DNA from: Streptomyces sp. NBC_00620
GTDB lineage: Bacteria; Actinomycetota; Actinomycetes; Streptomycetales; Streptomycetaceae
Direction of reading: 5' to 3'
Assembly: GCF_026341825.1 (NCBI RefSeq)
Contig: NZ_JAPENY010000001.1
Span: 1,364,001-1,428,000 of the forward strand
DNA: 64,000 bases
A model generated the notes under the pieces. It was given only the letters and a program-made list of their open reading frames with translations, ran no database searches and had not been told where the DNA came from. A program made the position numbers and the translations under genes. Positions 8,125 to 17,162 of this stretch are shown here, piece after piece. Position 1 is the stretch's first letter; every line of letters begins with the position of its first letter.

Positions 8125-10041
8125 ATGTCTGTCAGGGTAGAGGGTGAAATGTCGGCCGGGGTTCCGGACCGAACAGGGCGTGCGCGGCGCGCAGTCCGTG
8201 GTGCGCACCCCGTCCGTGCGCCGCGCTTGGTCCGCGGTCCGCGCGCAGTCCGGGGGCCGCGCCCCGACGCCGTTCCCGCCCTGATCGCCAGTGCCTGCAC
8301 GCTCGTAGGGCTCCTGGACATCGCCGCAGGAGTCTTCCCGCGCTTCCGGCACAGCCGGATGCACACCGTCGCCGAGGTACTCCCGGGCGCGCTCGGCCCG
8401 TTCGCCGCCGCGCTCTCGCTCAGCACCGGCGTACTCCTGCTGCTGCTCGCGCACGGGCTGCGGCGCCGCAAGCGCCGGGCGTGGCGGGCCGCCGTCGTCC
8501 TGCTCCCGGCAGGCGCCGTCGCCCAGTTCGCGTACCGGCACTCGCTCATCGGGGTCGCCATCTCGCTGGCCCTGCTCGCGCCGCTGCTGCGCCACCGCAG
8601 CGAATTCGAGGCCCTGCCCGATCCGCGCAGCCGCTGGCGCGCGCTCGCCAACTTCGTGCTCATGGGCGCCGGTTCCCTCGTCCTCGGACTGGTCATCGTC
8701 AGCGTCCACGCGAACCGGATGATCGGCAGCCCGAGCCTGGCCGACCGCATCACCCACGTCCTGTACGGCCTGTTCGGGTTCGAAGGGCCCCTCGACTACA
8801 CAGGACCCACCTCCTGGACGGTCGCCGTCTCGCTCGGCGCGCTCGGCCTGCTGACCGCGATCACCACGATCTACCTCGCCTTCCGCCCCGAACACCCGGC
8901 CGCACGCCTCACCGAGGACGACGAGGCCCGCCTGCGCGCCCTCCTGGACAAGCACGGCGGCCGCGACTCGCTCGGCCACTTCGCGCTCCGCCGCGACAAG
9001 GGGGTCGTCTTCTCGCCCAGCGGCAAGGCGGCGGTGACGTACCGCGTCGTGTCGGGAGTGATGCTCGCGAGCGGCGACCCCGTCGGCGACGTCGAGGCCT
9101 GGCCCGGCGCCATCGAGCGCTTCATGGACGAGGCGAAGGCACACTCCTGGACGCCGGCCGTCATGGGCTGCTCCGAGACGGGCGGCGAGGTGTGGACCCG
9201 CGAGACCGGTCTCGACGCCCTCGAACTGGGCGACGAGGCGGTGGTGGACGTCGCGGATTTCTCCCTGGCCGGGCGCGCGATGCGGAATGTGCGCCAGATG
9301 GTGAAGCGCATCGAAAGGGCCGGTTACGAGACCCGGGTACGGCGCGTCCGCGATCTGAGCGAGGGTGAGCTGGACCGGATCCGGCGCGCCACGGAGGACT
9401 GGCGCGGCACGGACACCGAGCGCGGCTTCTCCATGGCGCTCGGCCGCATCGGCGACCCGGCCGACGGTGACTGCCTGATCGCGACCGCCCACAAGGCCGA
9501 CGTGCCCGGCATCGGCGCGGAGCCCGCCCACTACGCCGAACCCGGCCCGTACGGCGACCTGAAGGCCGTACTCCACTTCGTCCCGTGGGGCACCGACGGC
9601 GTGTCACTGGACCTCATGCGCCGCGATCGCTCCGCGGACCCCGGCATGAACGAACTTCTCATCGTGGCCGCCCTCCAGGCTGCGCCCCGCCTCGGGATCG
9701 AGCGGGTCTCCTTGAACTTCGCGATGTTCCGCGCGGCGCTCGCGCGGGGCGAGAAGATCGGCGCGGGCCCCGTGCTGCGCGTCTGGCGGGGCCTGCTGGT
9801 CTTCCTCTCGCGCTGGTTCCAGATCGAGTCCCTGTACAAGTTCAACGCCAAATTCCGCCCCCGCTGGGAGCCCCGCTTCGTCGTCTACGGCTCCTCCCGC
9901 GACCTCCCCCGCATCGGCCTCGCCGCCATGCAGGCGGAGGGCTTCGTGAGTCTCGCCCTGCCACGCCTGCTGCGCCGCCGCAGGACGGCTCCACGGCCTT
10001 GCGCGCACGCGGTGGCGGAGCGGGGCGTGCGGGCGGCGTAG
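8125..10041 (+). CDS. DUF2156 / lysyl-phosphatidylglycerol synthase-like membrane protein
   Basis: The protein has 638 residues. An Arg-rich tail containing repeated VRGP/VRAP blocks is followed by about six membrane segments between residues 45 and 265 and a C-terminal DUF2156 GNAT-like domain from about 275. That domain carries the family blocks KGVVFSPSGKAAVTYRV, LASGDPVGD, NVRQMVKRIERAGYETRVR, DLMRRD, GMNELLIVAAL and NAKFRPRWEPRFVVY. Members of this class (MprF, LysX, AlaPGS) transfer an amino acid from aminoacyl-tRNA to phosphatidylglycerol and change surface charge. There is no fused lysyl-tRNA synthetase, unlike mycobacterial LysX. The start is uncertain: ATG 8149 has a better spaced purine-rich GAGGG upstream. 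The adjacent esterase suggests a write/erase pair. Confidence 0.85.
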   Translation: MSVRVEGEMSAGVPDRTGRARRAVRGAHPVRAPRLVRGPRAVRGPRPDAVPALIASACTLVGLLDIAAGVFPRFRHSRMHTVAEVLPGALGPFAAALSLSTGVLLLLLAHGLRRRKRRAWRAAVVLLPAGAVAQFAYRHSLIGVAISLALLAPLLRHRSEFEALPDPRSRWRALANFVLMGAGSLVLGLVIVSVHANRMIGSPSLADRITHVLYGLFGFEGPLDYTGPTSWTVAVSLGALGLLTAITTIYLAFRPEHPAARLTEDDEARLRALLDKHGGRDSLGHFALRRDKGVVFSPSGKAAVTYRVVSGVMLASGDPVGDVEAWPGAIERFMDEAKAHSWTPAVMGCSETGGEVWTRETGLDALELGDEAVVDVADFSLAGRAMRNVRQMVKRIERAGYETRVRRVRDLSEGELDRIRRATEDWRGTDTERGFSMALGRIGDPADGDCLIATAHKADVPGIGAEPAHYAEPGPYGDLKAVLHFVPWGTDGVSLDLMRRDRSADPGMNELLIVAALQAAPRLGIERVSLNFAMFRAALARGEKIGAGPVLRVWRGLLVFLSRWFQIESLYKFNAKFRPRWEPRFVVYGSSRDLPRIGLAAMQAEGFVSLALPRLLRRRRTAPRPCAHAVAERGVRAA

Positions 10042-10099
10042 GGCTGGTGAACCGACCGAGTCGGGTGGGCGGGGGCGAATCGGCTCCCCGCCGGAGGCC

Positions 10100-10105
10100 T
10101 AGGCT
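10100..10105 (+). promoter_or_regulatory. candidate -10 box of a leaderless promoter (fol operon)
   Basis: TAGGCT is followed by 6 bases and the ATG of folP at 10112. No Shine-Dalgarno sequence is present. Confidence 0.45.
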
Positions 10106-10111
10106 GGACGT

Positions 10112-11095
10112 ATGAGCATTGAGCGCGGGCGCGGCCAAGTCGCGGGACTGCCGACGTGGGACCGCTGCGCGGTCATGGGAGTCGTCAACGTAACCCCCGA
10201 TTCCTTCTCCGACGGAGGCCGCTGGTTCGACACGACGGCCGCCGTCAAACACGGCCTCGGCCTGGTCACCGAGGGCGCCGACCTGGTGGACGTCGGCGGC
10301 GAGTCCACCCGCCCCGGCGCCACCCGCGTCGACGAGGCGGAAGAGCTCAAGCGCGTCATCCCCGTCGTCCGCGGCCTCGCCTCCGAAGGCGTCACGGTCT
10401 CCGTGGACACCATGCGTGCCAGCGTCGCCGAGCAGTCGCTCGCCGCGGGCGCCGTCCTGGTCAACGACGTCAGCGGCGGCCTCGCCGACCCCGCCATGAT
10501 CCCGGCCGTCGCCGCGACGGGCGCCCCCTTCGTGGTCATGCACTGGCGCGGCTTCCTTGAGGGCGGCAACGTGAAGGGGACGTACGAGAACGTCGTCTCC
10601 GAAGTCGTCGACGAGCTGCACGCACGCGTGGAGGCCGTTCTGGCTGGCGGCATCGCCCCCGACCGGATCGTCGTCGACCCGGGCCTCGGCTTCTCCAAGG
10701 ACCCCGAGCACGACCTGATGCTCCTGGCGCACCTCGACCGCCTGCGCGAACTCGGCCACCCCCTGCTGGTCGCCGCGTCCCGCAAGCGCTTCCTGGGCCG
10801 CGTACTGGCGGGCGCGGAAGGCGCCCCGCCGCCCGCGCGCGAGCGCGACGCCGCCACCGCCGCTGTCTCCGCCCTGGCCGCCGACCAGGGCGCGTGGGCG
10901 GTCCGCGTCCACGAGGTGCGGGCCACGGCCGACGCCGTACGCGTCGCCAGGGCCGTGGAAGGAGCACGTACGGCGGGAGCACGTACGGCCGGAGTCCGTG
11001 CGGCGGAAGCCCGGACCGCGGAGGAATCCGGGATCTCCGGAACCCCGACCGCACGCGGAGCCGCCGGAGCCCCGACCGCAGAGGGAGCCCGGTGA
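10112..11095 (+). CDS. folP: dihydropteroate synthase
   Basis: It condenses p-aminobenzoate with dihydropterin pyrophosphate to make dihydropteroate, the sulfonamide target. The protein has 327 residues. Signatures in order are GVVNVTPDSFSDGG, DVGGESTRPGA, the DTMRASVAEQSL and LVNDVSGG strands, DPGLGFSKDPEHD, the phosphate-binding ASRKRFLG and the final RVHEVRATADAVRVA. After about residue 278 there is a 50-residue Ala/Arg/Thr-rich repetitive tail that is not part of the TIM barrel. It is the first gene of the fol operon; the next gene overlaps its stop by GTGA. Confidence 0.95.
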   Translation: MSIERGRGQVAGLPTWDRCAVMGVVNVTPDSFSDGGRWFDTTAAVKHGLGLVTEGADLVDVGGESTRPGATRVDEAEELKRVIPVVRGLASEGVTVSVDTMRASVAEQSLAAGAVLVNDVSGGLADPAMIPAVAATGAPFVVMHWRGFLEGGNVKGTYENVVSEVVDELHARVEAVLAGGIAPDRIVVDPGLGFSKDPEHDLMLLAHLDRLRELGHPLLVAASRKRFLGRVLAGAEGAPPPARERDAATAAVSALAADQGAWAVRVHEVRATADAVRVARAVEGARTAGARTAGVRAAEARTAEESGISGTPTARGAAGAPTAEGAR

Positions 11096-11604
11096 GCGCT
11101 CCCCGCACCGACGTCGAGCAGGTCGAACTCGCCAACACCGCCTTCTACGAGGCCTTGGAGCGGGGCGACTTCGAAGAGCTGTCGTCGCTCTGGCTGGCCC
11201 CGCTGGACACGGCCGACGACGCCGTCGAGAGCGTGGGCGAGGGCGAGGACGAAGGCCCGGTGATCTCCTGCGTCCACCCCGGCTGGCCCGTCCTCAACGG
11301 CCGCGGCGAGGTGCTGCGCTCGTACGCGCTGATCATGGCGAACACCGAGTACATCCAGTTCTTCCTCACCGACGTACATGTCTCCGTCGTCGGCGACACC
11401 GCGCTGGTCACCTGCACCGAGAACATCCTCAGCGGCGGCCCCGCCCCCGACGGCAGCGACGAGCTCGGTCCGCTGGTCGGCCAGCTGGTCGTCGCCACGA
11501 ATGTGTTCCGTCGCACGGCCTACGGCTGGAAGCTCTGGTCGCACCATGCCTCCCCCGTCCTCGCCGAATCGGGCGAGGAGGAGGACGAGGACACTCCCGG
11601 TTAG
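11092..11604 (+). CDS. NTF2/SnoaL-like protein inside the fol operon
   Basis: The protein has 170 residues and a GTG start overlapping the folP stop (GTGA), so it is translationally coupled. The sequence follows the SnoaL-like/NTF2 cone fold: helix VELANTAFYEALERGDFEEL, strand SLWLAP, then VISCVHPGWPVLNGRGEVLRS and late strands ALVTCTENILS, QLVVATNVFRR and GWKLWSHHASP. An acidic tail ends the protein. No catalytic set can be assigned. Its fixed place between folP and folB in Streptomyces suggests a link to pterin chemistry or to a pathway fed by it, but the role is unknown. Confidence 0.85.
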   Translation: MSAPRTDVEQVELANTAFYEALERGDFEELSSLWLAPLDTADDAVESVGEGEDEGPVISCVHPGWPVLNGRGEVLRSYALIMANTEYIQFFLTDVHVSVVGDTALVTCTENILSGGPAPDGSDELGPLVGQLVVATNVFRRTAYGWKLWSHHASPVLAESGEEEDEDTPG

Positions 11605-11873
11605 TGGCGAGTCCACCCGGATCGAGTGGGTTAGCGGTCCGTGAGCAGCAAGGCGTGGTTGGAATCACGTACCCCTGGGTAGGGGCGGCTACCAACCCGT
11701 GAGCCGCCGTGTTCCCCAAGGGAAACGTCCGATGAAGCCTCGTGCCCATCGCCAGGGCGCGCGCCTCCGCGGGCAGGGACTGTCAGTGCCCGCAGGTAGA
11801 TTCGTTTGAGGCCGGTGTACCGACCGCACTCGGTATGTACCAGCCGCTACCAACGATTGCAGGAGTGATTCGC
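11605..11873. other. intergenic stretch before folB
   Basis: No gene is supported in these 269 bases. The segment contains several short G/C hairpins and an AGGAG at 11861-11865 that serves folB. A separate folB promoter is possible but no clear -35/-10 pair was found. Confidence 0.6.
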
Positions 11874-12233
11874 GTGGATCGTGTCGCGCTGCGCGGCCTC
11901 AAGGCCCGCGGGCACCATGGCGTCTTTGCCAGGGAGCGCGAAGAGGGCCAGACCTTCATCGTGGACCTGACGCTGGGCCTGGACACCCGAGCGGCCGCGG
12001 CCGACGACGACCTGGCGAAGACCGTGCACTACGGCGTCGTGGCCGAGGAGGTCGTGGCCGTCGTGGAGGGCGAGCCCGTCGATCTCATCGAGACGCTCGC
12101 CGAGCGCATCGCCCAGACGTGCCTGAAGCACGACGGGGTCAAGGAGGTCGAGGTCTGCGTCCACAAACCGGACGCGCCGATCACGGTGCCCTTCGACGAC
12201 GTGACCGTCACCATCACCCGGAGCCGAGTATGA
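11874..12233 (+). CDS. folB: dihydroneopterin aldolase
   Basis: It cleaves dihydroneopterin to 6-hydroxymethyl-dihydropterin and glycolaldehyde in folate synthesis. The protein has 119 residues. GTG 11874 is chosen because AGGAG lies 8 bases upstream. Family blocks are VALRGLKARGHHGVFAREREEGQ with the catalytic-site Glu, VDLTLGLD, TVHYGVVAEEV, LIETLAERIAQ and the C-terminal VCVHKPDAPI with the conserved Lys. It overlaps folK by ATGA, so the two are translationally coupled. Confidence 0.95.
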   Translation: MDRVALRGLKARGHHGVFAREREEGQTFIVDLTLGLDTRAAAADDDLAKTVHYGVVAEEVVAVVEGEPVDLIETLAERIAQTCLKHDGVKEVEVCVHKPDAPITVPFDDVTVTITRSRV

Positions 12234-12841
12234 CCGCCTTCTTCACCGAGGGTCAGAGCGACCCGACCGTACAGCCGGTGCCCGCCTCCGTGGTGGAACA
12301 GGTGGACGCCGCCGACACGACCCTGCAGAACCCGAAGCGAGCGGTGATCTCCCTCGGTTCGAACCTGGGCAACCGCCTGGAGACCCTCCAGGGCGCCATC
12401 GACGCCCTGGAGGACACCCCCGGCGTCCGGATCAAAGCGGTCTCACCCGTCTACGAGACGGAGCCCTGGGGTGTCGCCCCGGACAGCCAGCCCTCGTACT
12501 TCAACGCGGTGGTGGTCCTCAGGACGACCCTGCCCCCCTCCTCGCTCCTGGAGCGCGCGCACGCGGTCGAGGAGGCCTTCCACCGGGTCCGCGAAGACCA
12601 CTGGGGCCCCCGCACAATCGACGTGGACATCGTGGCGTACGCCGATGTGATCTCCGACGACCCGGTCCTGACCCTCCCTCACCCGCGCGCCCACGAGCGT
12701 GCCTTCGTCCTCGCCCCCTGGCACGACGTGGAACCCGAGGCTCAGCTCCCCGGCCGCGGCCCCGTGGCCCAACTCCTCGCGACGGTCACGCGAGACGGTG
12801 TCGCGCCCCGCGCCGACCTGGAACTCCGGCTGCCCGAGTAG
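12230..12841 (+). CDS. folK: 2-amino-4-hydroxy-6-hydroxymethyldihydropteridine pyrophosphokinase
   Basis: HPPK transfers pyrophosphate from ATP to hydroxymethyl-dihydropterin and so supplies folP. The protein has 203 residues and its ATG overlaps the folB stop. After a 38-residue non-conserved leader come VISLGSNLGNRLETLQ, SPVYETEPWG, YFNAVV, the magnesium-binding GPRTIDVDIV and LPHPRAHERAFVLAP. All expected active-site blocks are present. The leader rich in Gln, Val and Asp is longer than in Escherichia coli HPPK. Confidence 0.95.
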   Translation: MTAFFTEGQSDPTVQPVPASVVEQVDAADTTLQNPKRAVISLGSNLGNRLETLQGAIDALEDTPGVRIKAVSPVYETEPWGVAPDSQPSYFNAVVVLRTTLPPSSLLERAHAVEEAFHRVREDHWGPRTIDVDIVAYADVISDDPVLTLPHPRAHERAFVLAPWHDVEPEAQLPGRGPVAQLLATVTRDGVAPRADLELRLPE

Positions 12842-12887
12842 TCGTTAAGGTCAGGACGACCATCAGGCGGTTGACCGAAGGGGCATT

Positions 12888-13373
12888 GTGAAAGAGCTGC
12901 GCATCAGGACGCTGGCTGCGGTGTTCCTCATCGCCGGAGTGCTGTCCTGGGCAGGTGCCCGCCTGTGGAACTCCGTGGGCACACTCCCCTCGGTCCCCCT
13001 GGCCGCCCCCATCGTCCTCGCACTGATCGCGGTCGTCCTGCTGTCCACGGCGCTCTCGCTGCGCGCCCGCCTCAAGGCCCAGCGCGAGCGCCGCCCCGGC
13101 GCCAAGGGCGTCGACCCCCTGATGGCGGCCCGCGCCGTCGTCTTCGGTCAGGCCAGCGCACTGGTCGCCGCCCTGGTGGCCGGTATGTACGGCGGCACGG
13201 GCGTCTTCCTGCTCGAGTCCCTGGACATCCCCGCCCGCCGCGACCAGGCCATCTACGCCGGCTTCTCAGTCCTCGCGGGCCTAGGCGTCATAGCGGCCGC
13301 CTTCTTCCTCGAGCGAGTCTGCAAACTCCCGGAGGACGACGACGAGAACGGCGGCACGGCCCCCGCACTGTGA
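12888..13373 (+). CDS. DUF3180 membrane protein
   Basis: The protein has 161 residues with four hydrophobic segments at about 7-25, 38-58, 82-104 and 120-142. It matches the actinobacterial DUF3180 family, which nearly always follows folK. The GTG start has a GGGG purine run 5 bases upstream. The C-terminus is acidic (EDDDENGG). A role as a membrane partner of the fol operon or of the adjacent ftsH region is only guilt by association. Confidence 0.85.
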   Translation: MKELRIRTLAAVFLIAGVLSWAGARLWNSVGTLPSVPLAAPIVLALIAVVLLSTALSLRARLKAQRERRPGAKGVDPLMAARAVVFGQASALVAALVAGMYGGTGVFLLESLDIPARRDQAIYAGFSVLAGLGVIAAAFFLERVCKLPEDDDENGGTAPAL

Positions 13374-13380
13374 CCGCGGG

Positions 13381-13510
13381 CCGGCGAAAGCGCCCCCAAA
13401 GGGGCGCGGGGAACTGCGCGACCAGCCACAACGCACCCGCAGCCGAAGCACCACCAGGCAACGCACCCGCAGGCAACGCCCCGGCAGCCAACGCACCCGC
13501 AGAACCCACC
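13381..13510. repeat. dispersed Streptomyces intergenic repeat with terminator-like hairpin
   Basis: A hairpin GCGCCCC-loop-GGGGCGC (13390-13407) leads directly into the block CGGGGAACTGCGCGACCAGC and then into reiterated ACGCACCCGCAG-type units around 13430-13505. I recognise this block from intergenic regions of many Streptomyces genomes, where near-identical copies occur repeatedly. Here it sits between the convergent DUF3180 and folE genes and can act as a terminator. Confidence 0.7.
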
Positions 13511-13527
13511 CGGAACCAAGCGGAGCG

Positions 13528-14133
13528 CTACCGAGCCATGATGAGGCTCATCGCCTCATTACGCGTAGCCGCATCCCGCAGCTGCCCCCGCACCGCAGAG
13601 GTGATCGTCTTCGCACCGGGCTTGCGTATACCGCGCATCGACATGCACATGTGCTCGCACTCGACGACCACGATGACCCCGCGCGGCTCCAGGATCTCCA
13701 TCAGGGAGTCGGCGATCTGGGTCGTCAGCCGCTCCTGCACCTGCGGCCGCCGCGCGTAGACGTCGACCAGCCGCGCCAGCTTGGACAGGCCGGTGATCTT
13801 GCCGCTGGTGGCCGGAATGTAGCCGACGTGCGCGACACCCCGGAACGGCACCAGGTGATGCTCGCAGGTACTGAAAACCTCGATGTCCTTCACCAGGACC
13901 ATCTCGTCGTGCCCCAGATCGAACGTCGTCGTCAGGACGTCCTCCGGCTGCTGCCACAGGCCCGCGAATATCTCCCGGTACGCCCTGGCGACCCGCCCCG
14001 GCGTCTCCCGCAGACCCTCACGGTCCGGGTCCTCACCGACGGCGAGGAGGAGCTCTCGTACGGCGTTCTCGGCGCGCTTCTCGTCGAACTCGCCGATCAC
14101 ACCCTCGCCGTCCAGCGTCACGGGGTCGGTCAT
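13528..14133 (-). CDS. folE: GTP cyclohydrolase I
   Basis: It converts GTP to dihydroneopterin triphosphate, the first step of folate and tetrahydropterin synthesis. The protein has 201 residues. Zinc-site and catalytic blocks are [33 protein letters not shown] and the second cysteine region [17 protein letters not shown] 14133 is preceded by a well-placed AGGA. It converges with the folP-folK operon and follows ftsH on the same strand, separated from it by a strong hairpin. Confidence 0.96.
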   Translation of the reverse strand: MTDPVTLDGEGVIGEFDEKRAENAVRELLLAVGEDPDREGLRETPGRVARAYREIFAGLWQQPEDVLTTTFDLGHDEMVLVKDIEVFSTCEHHLVPFRGVAHVGYIPATSGKITGLSKLARLVDVYARRPQVQERLTTQIADSLMEILEPRGVIVVVECEHMCMSMRGIRKPGAKTITSAVRGQLRDAATRNEAMSLIMAR

Positions 14134-14197
14134 GTGGTCCTCGTTCCTGTGCCTCTCACGCGTGCGGATCGACGCGTCGAACAAGCCGGCATAAGAA

Positions 14198-14239
14198 GAT
14201 GCCGCGCCCCCCAGGCTAGAACCTGGGGGGCGCGGCATC
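14198..14239 (-). terminator. perfect 18-bp hairpin terminator after ftsH
   Basis: The arms 14198-14215 and 14222-14239 are perfectly complementary around a 6-base loop. The hairpin lies between the ftsH stop and the folE start, so it should separate the two transcripts. Confidence 0.85.
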
Positions 14240-14278
14240 CATTCCGGGCCTGGTGAGGCCACCGGGAGCTGCGAAATA

Positions 14279-16306
14279 TCAGCTCTCGGTGCGCTCCTCA
14301 GGGACCGCTTCCGCCGCGGGGACGGACTCCGTCACGCCGGCGATCGCCGGCGTAGAACCGTTCGCCCCGTTCGTCAGTGACAGCTCCTTGGGGGAGAGCA
14401 CCGGCGGGCGGGTGGACGGGGTGCGCCGGGAGGAACCGGTCCACGCGGGGCGGGCCGGACGCTTGATGATGGGAGCGAAGACCTCGGCGATCTGCTCCTT
14501 GCTCAGCGTCTCCTTCTCCAGCAGCTGGAGCACCAGCGCGTCGAGGACGTCGCGGTTCTCGACCAGGATTTCCCAGGCCTCGTTGTGCGCGTTCTCGATG
14601 AGCTTCTTGACCTCTTCGTCGACGAGCGCGGCGACCTCTTCCGAGTAGTCACGCGGGTGCGACATCTCCCGGCCCAGGAAGGGCTCGGTGTTGTCGCCGC
14701 CGAACTTGATCGCGCCGAGACGCTCGGTCATGCCGTACTGCGTGACCATCGCGCGGGCCGTGGCTGTGGCCTTCTCGATGTCGTTCGCAGCGCCCGTGGT
14801 CGGGTCGTGGAAGACGAGCTCCTCGGCCGCGCGCCCGCCCAGCATGTACGCCAGCTGGTCGAGCATTTCGTTGCGGGTCGTGGAGTACCTGTCCTCGTCC
14901 GGCAGGACCATCGTGTAGCCGAGGGCACGGCCGCGCGACAGGATCGTGATCTTGTGGACCGGGTCGGAGTTCGGAGACGCCGCCGCGACCAGGGCGTGGC
15001 CGCCCTCGTGGTACGCGGTGATCTTCTTCTCCTTGTCCGACATGATCCGGGTCCGCTTCTGCGGGCCCGCGACCACTCGGTCGATCGCCTCGTCCAGCAT
15101 GTCGTTGTCGATCAGCTTCCCGTTGTTGCGCGCGGTGAGCAGCGCAGCTTCGTTCAGCACGTTCGACAGGTCCGCGCCGGTGAAGCCCGGCGTGCGACGT
15201 GCGACCGCCGACAGGTCGACGCCCGGGGCGACCGGCTTGCCCTTCTGGTGAACCTTGAGGATCTCCAGACGGCCCTGCATGTCCGGGCGGTCGACCGCGA
15301 TCTGGCGGTCGAAGCGGCCGGGGCGCAGGAGGGCCGGGTCGAGGATGTCGGGCCGGTTCGTGGCGGCGATCAGGATGACGCCGCCCTTCACGTCGAAGCC
15401 GTCCATCTCGACGAGCAGCTGGTTGAGCGTCTGCTCGCGCTCGTCGTGACCGCCACCGAGGCCGGCGCCGCGATGACGGCCGACCGCGTCGATCTCGTCG
15501 ACGAAGACGATCGCCGGAGCGTTCGCCTTGGCCTGCTCGAACAGGTCACGGACTCGGGAGGCACCGACACCGACGAACATCTCGACGAAGTCGGAACCCG
15601 AGATCGAGTAGAAGGGGACGCCGGCCTCACCCGCGACAGCGCGCGCGAGCAGCGTCTTACCGGTTCCAGGAGGCCCGTAGAGGAGCACGCCCTTGGGGAT
15701 CTTCGCCCCGACGGCCTGGAACTTCGCCGGCTCCTGGAGGAACTCCTTGATCTCGTGGAGCTCCTCGACCGCCTCGTCCGAGCCTGCCACATCGGCGAAC
15801 GTCGTCTTCGGGGTGTCCTTGGTGATGAGCTTCGCCTTGGACTTCCCGAAGTTCATGACCCGGGAGCCGCCGCCCTGCATCTGGTTCATCAGGAACAAGA
15901 AGACGACGACGATGAGGACGAAGGGAAGCAGAGACAGCAGGATGCCCAGGAACGGGTTCTGCTTCGACGGCGAAACGGTGTAGCCGTCCGGGATCTGCTT
16001 GTTCTGGAACTTGTTCTGGAGAGTGTCCGCCAGGGTCACGCCCTGGTCGCCGATGTAGCTCGCCTGGATCTTTGAGCTGCCGTCGACCTTCTCGCCATCC
16101 TTGAGAGAGACCTTGATGATCTGCTCGTCGCCGGTGGTGATCTTGGCCGACTCGACCTTGTTGTCATTGATCGCCTGGACGACCTGGCCGGTGTCCACTG
16201 TCTTGTAGCCGCCGGACGAGCCGACGACCTGCATCAACACGACCACGGCAAGGACGGCCAGCACGATCCACATGACCGGCCCACGGAAGTATCGCTTCAC
16301 GTCCAT
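14279..16306 (-). CDS. ftsH: ATP-dependent zinc metalloprotease FtsH
   Basis: This hexameric membrane AAA+ protease degrades unassembled membrane proteins and unstable cytosolic proteins. The protein has 675 residues. Membrane segments at about 10-27 and 118-138 flank a short extracytoplasmic domain. The AAA module has Walker A GPPGTGKT (about 210-217), Walker B IVFVDEID, the [11 protein letters not shown] pore-loop region and the [23 protein letters not shown]. The protease zinc site is HEGGH near 428-432. The Ser/Thr/Pro-rich C-terminus is typical of Streptomyces FtsH. The start is ambiguous: ATG 16342 would add 12 residues and has a TATCAA box 7 bases upstream; 16306 gives the usual MDVKRYFRG start. 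Confidence 0.95.
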   Translation of the reverse strand: MDVKRYFRGPVMWIVLAVLAVVVLMQVVGSSGGYKTVDTGQVVQAINDNKVESAKITTGDEQIIKVSLKDGEKVDGSSKIQASYIGDQGVTLADTLQNKFQNKQIPDGYTVSPSKQNPFLGILLSLLPFVLIVVVFLFLMNQMQGGGSRVMNFGKSKAKLITKDTPKTTFADVAGSDEAVEELHEIKEFLQEPAKFQAVGAKIPKGVLLYGPPGTGKTLLARAVAGEAGVPFYSISGSDFVEMFVGVGASRVRDLFEQAKANAPAIVFVDEIDAVGRHRGAGLGGGHDEREQTLNQLLVEMDGFDVKGGVILIAATNRPDILDPALLRPGRFDRQIAVDRPDMQGRLEILKVHQKGKPVAPGVDLSAVARRTPGFTGADLSNVLNEAALLTARNNGKLIDNDMLDEAIDRVVAGPQKRTRIMSDKEKKITAYHEGGHALVAAASPNSDPVHKITILSRGRALGYTMVLPDEDRYSTTRNEMLDQLAYMLGGRAAEELVFHDPTTGAANDIEKATATARAMVTQYGMTERLGAIKFGGDNTEPFLGREMSHPRDYSEEVAALVDEEVKKLIENAHNEAWEILVENRDVLDALVLQLLEKETLSKEQIAEVFAPIIKRPARPAWTGSSRRTPSTRPPVLSPKELSLTNGANGSTPAIAGVTESVPAAEAVPEERTES

Positions 16307-16493
16307 CCATACGGAGCGGTGACGCCCCGTCCCTCCTGCCATAGTGAGTTTGATAAAGACTTTTAAAGACTGTTCTTCGGACGGTACCCCAGCATTGTCA
16401 CCCGAAGCCGCAGGGGACGGCTGGCAATCCCGCCTACGCATGCTCCAACGGCGCGAACCCCGCTGGGGTTCCCGGTCGTCCTACCCGGCTGTG

Positions 16494-17054
16494 CTAACCG
16501 CCGTAGACATGCGGCGCGAGCGTACCGACGAACGGGAGGTTGCGGTACTTCTCCGCGTAGTCGAGGCCGTAGCCGATGACGAACTCGTTCGGGATGTCGA
16601 AGCCGACCCACTCCACGTCGATCGCGACCTTGGCCGCGTCCGGCTTGCGCAGCAGCGTGCACACCTTGAGGGAGGCGGGCTCGCGTGAGCCGAGGTTGGA
16701 GATCAGCCAGGACAGGGTCAGCCCGGAGTCGATGATGTCCTCGACGATGAGGACGTGCTTGCCCTTGATGTCGGTGTCGAGGTCCTTGAGGATCCGCACC
16801 ACACCGGACGACTGGGTGCCCGCGCCGTACGAGGACACCGCCATCCAGTCCATGGTGACGGGGGTGGACAGCGCACGCGCCAGGTCCGCCATGACCATCA
16901 CGGCACCCTTGAGGACACCGACGATCAGCAGATCCTTGCCCGCGTACTCCGCGTCGATCTTCGCGGCCAGCTCAACCAGCTTGGCGTCGATCTCTTCCTT
17001 GGTGATGAGCACCGACTTGAGGTCGGTGCCCATGTCTTTCGCGTCCACCCGCAT
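16494..17054 (-). CDS. hpt: hypoxanthine phosphoribosyltransferase
   Basis: It salvages hypoxanthine or guanine with PRPP to make IMP or GMP. The protein has 186 residues. The PRPP-binding motif is [14 protein letters not shown], the flexible loop has [11 protein letters not shown], and the base-binding region ends with [34 protein letters not shown] 17054 is directly preceded by an in-frame GTG (17057) that could also be used. It lies between tilS and ftsH in the widespread tilS-hpt-ftsH order. Confidence 0.95.
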   Translation of the reverse strand: MRVDAKDMGTDLKSVLITKEEIDAKLVELAAKIDAEYAGKDLLIVGVLKGAVMVMADLARALSTPVTMDWMAVSSYGAGTQSSGVVRILKDLDTDIKGKHVLIVEDIIDSGLTLSWLISNLGSREPASLKVCTLLRKPDAAKVAIDVEWVGFDIPNEFVIGYGLDYAEKYRNLPFVGTLAPHVYGG

Positions 17055-17162
17055 CACTTTCGGTCGTCCGTCCGAACCTTTTCGGCGGCCGCTCGAACCG
17101 CCCGCGACCCGCGTGAGAGGGCCCTGGGGAGCCGCGCGAGCGGTCCCGGTGGGGGTCCGGTT

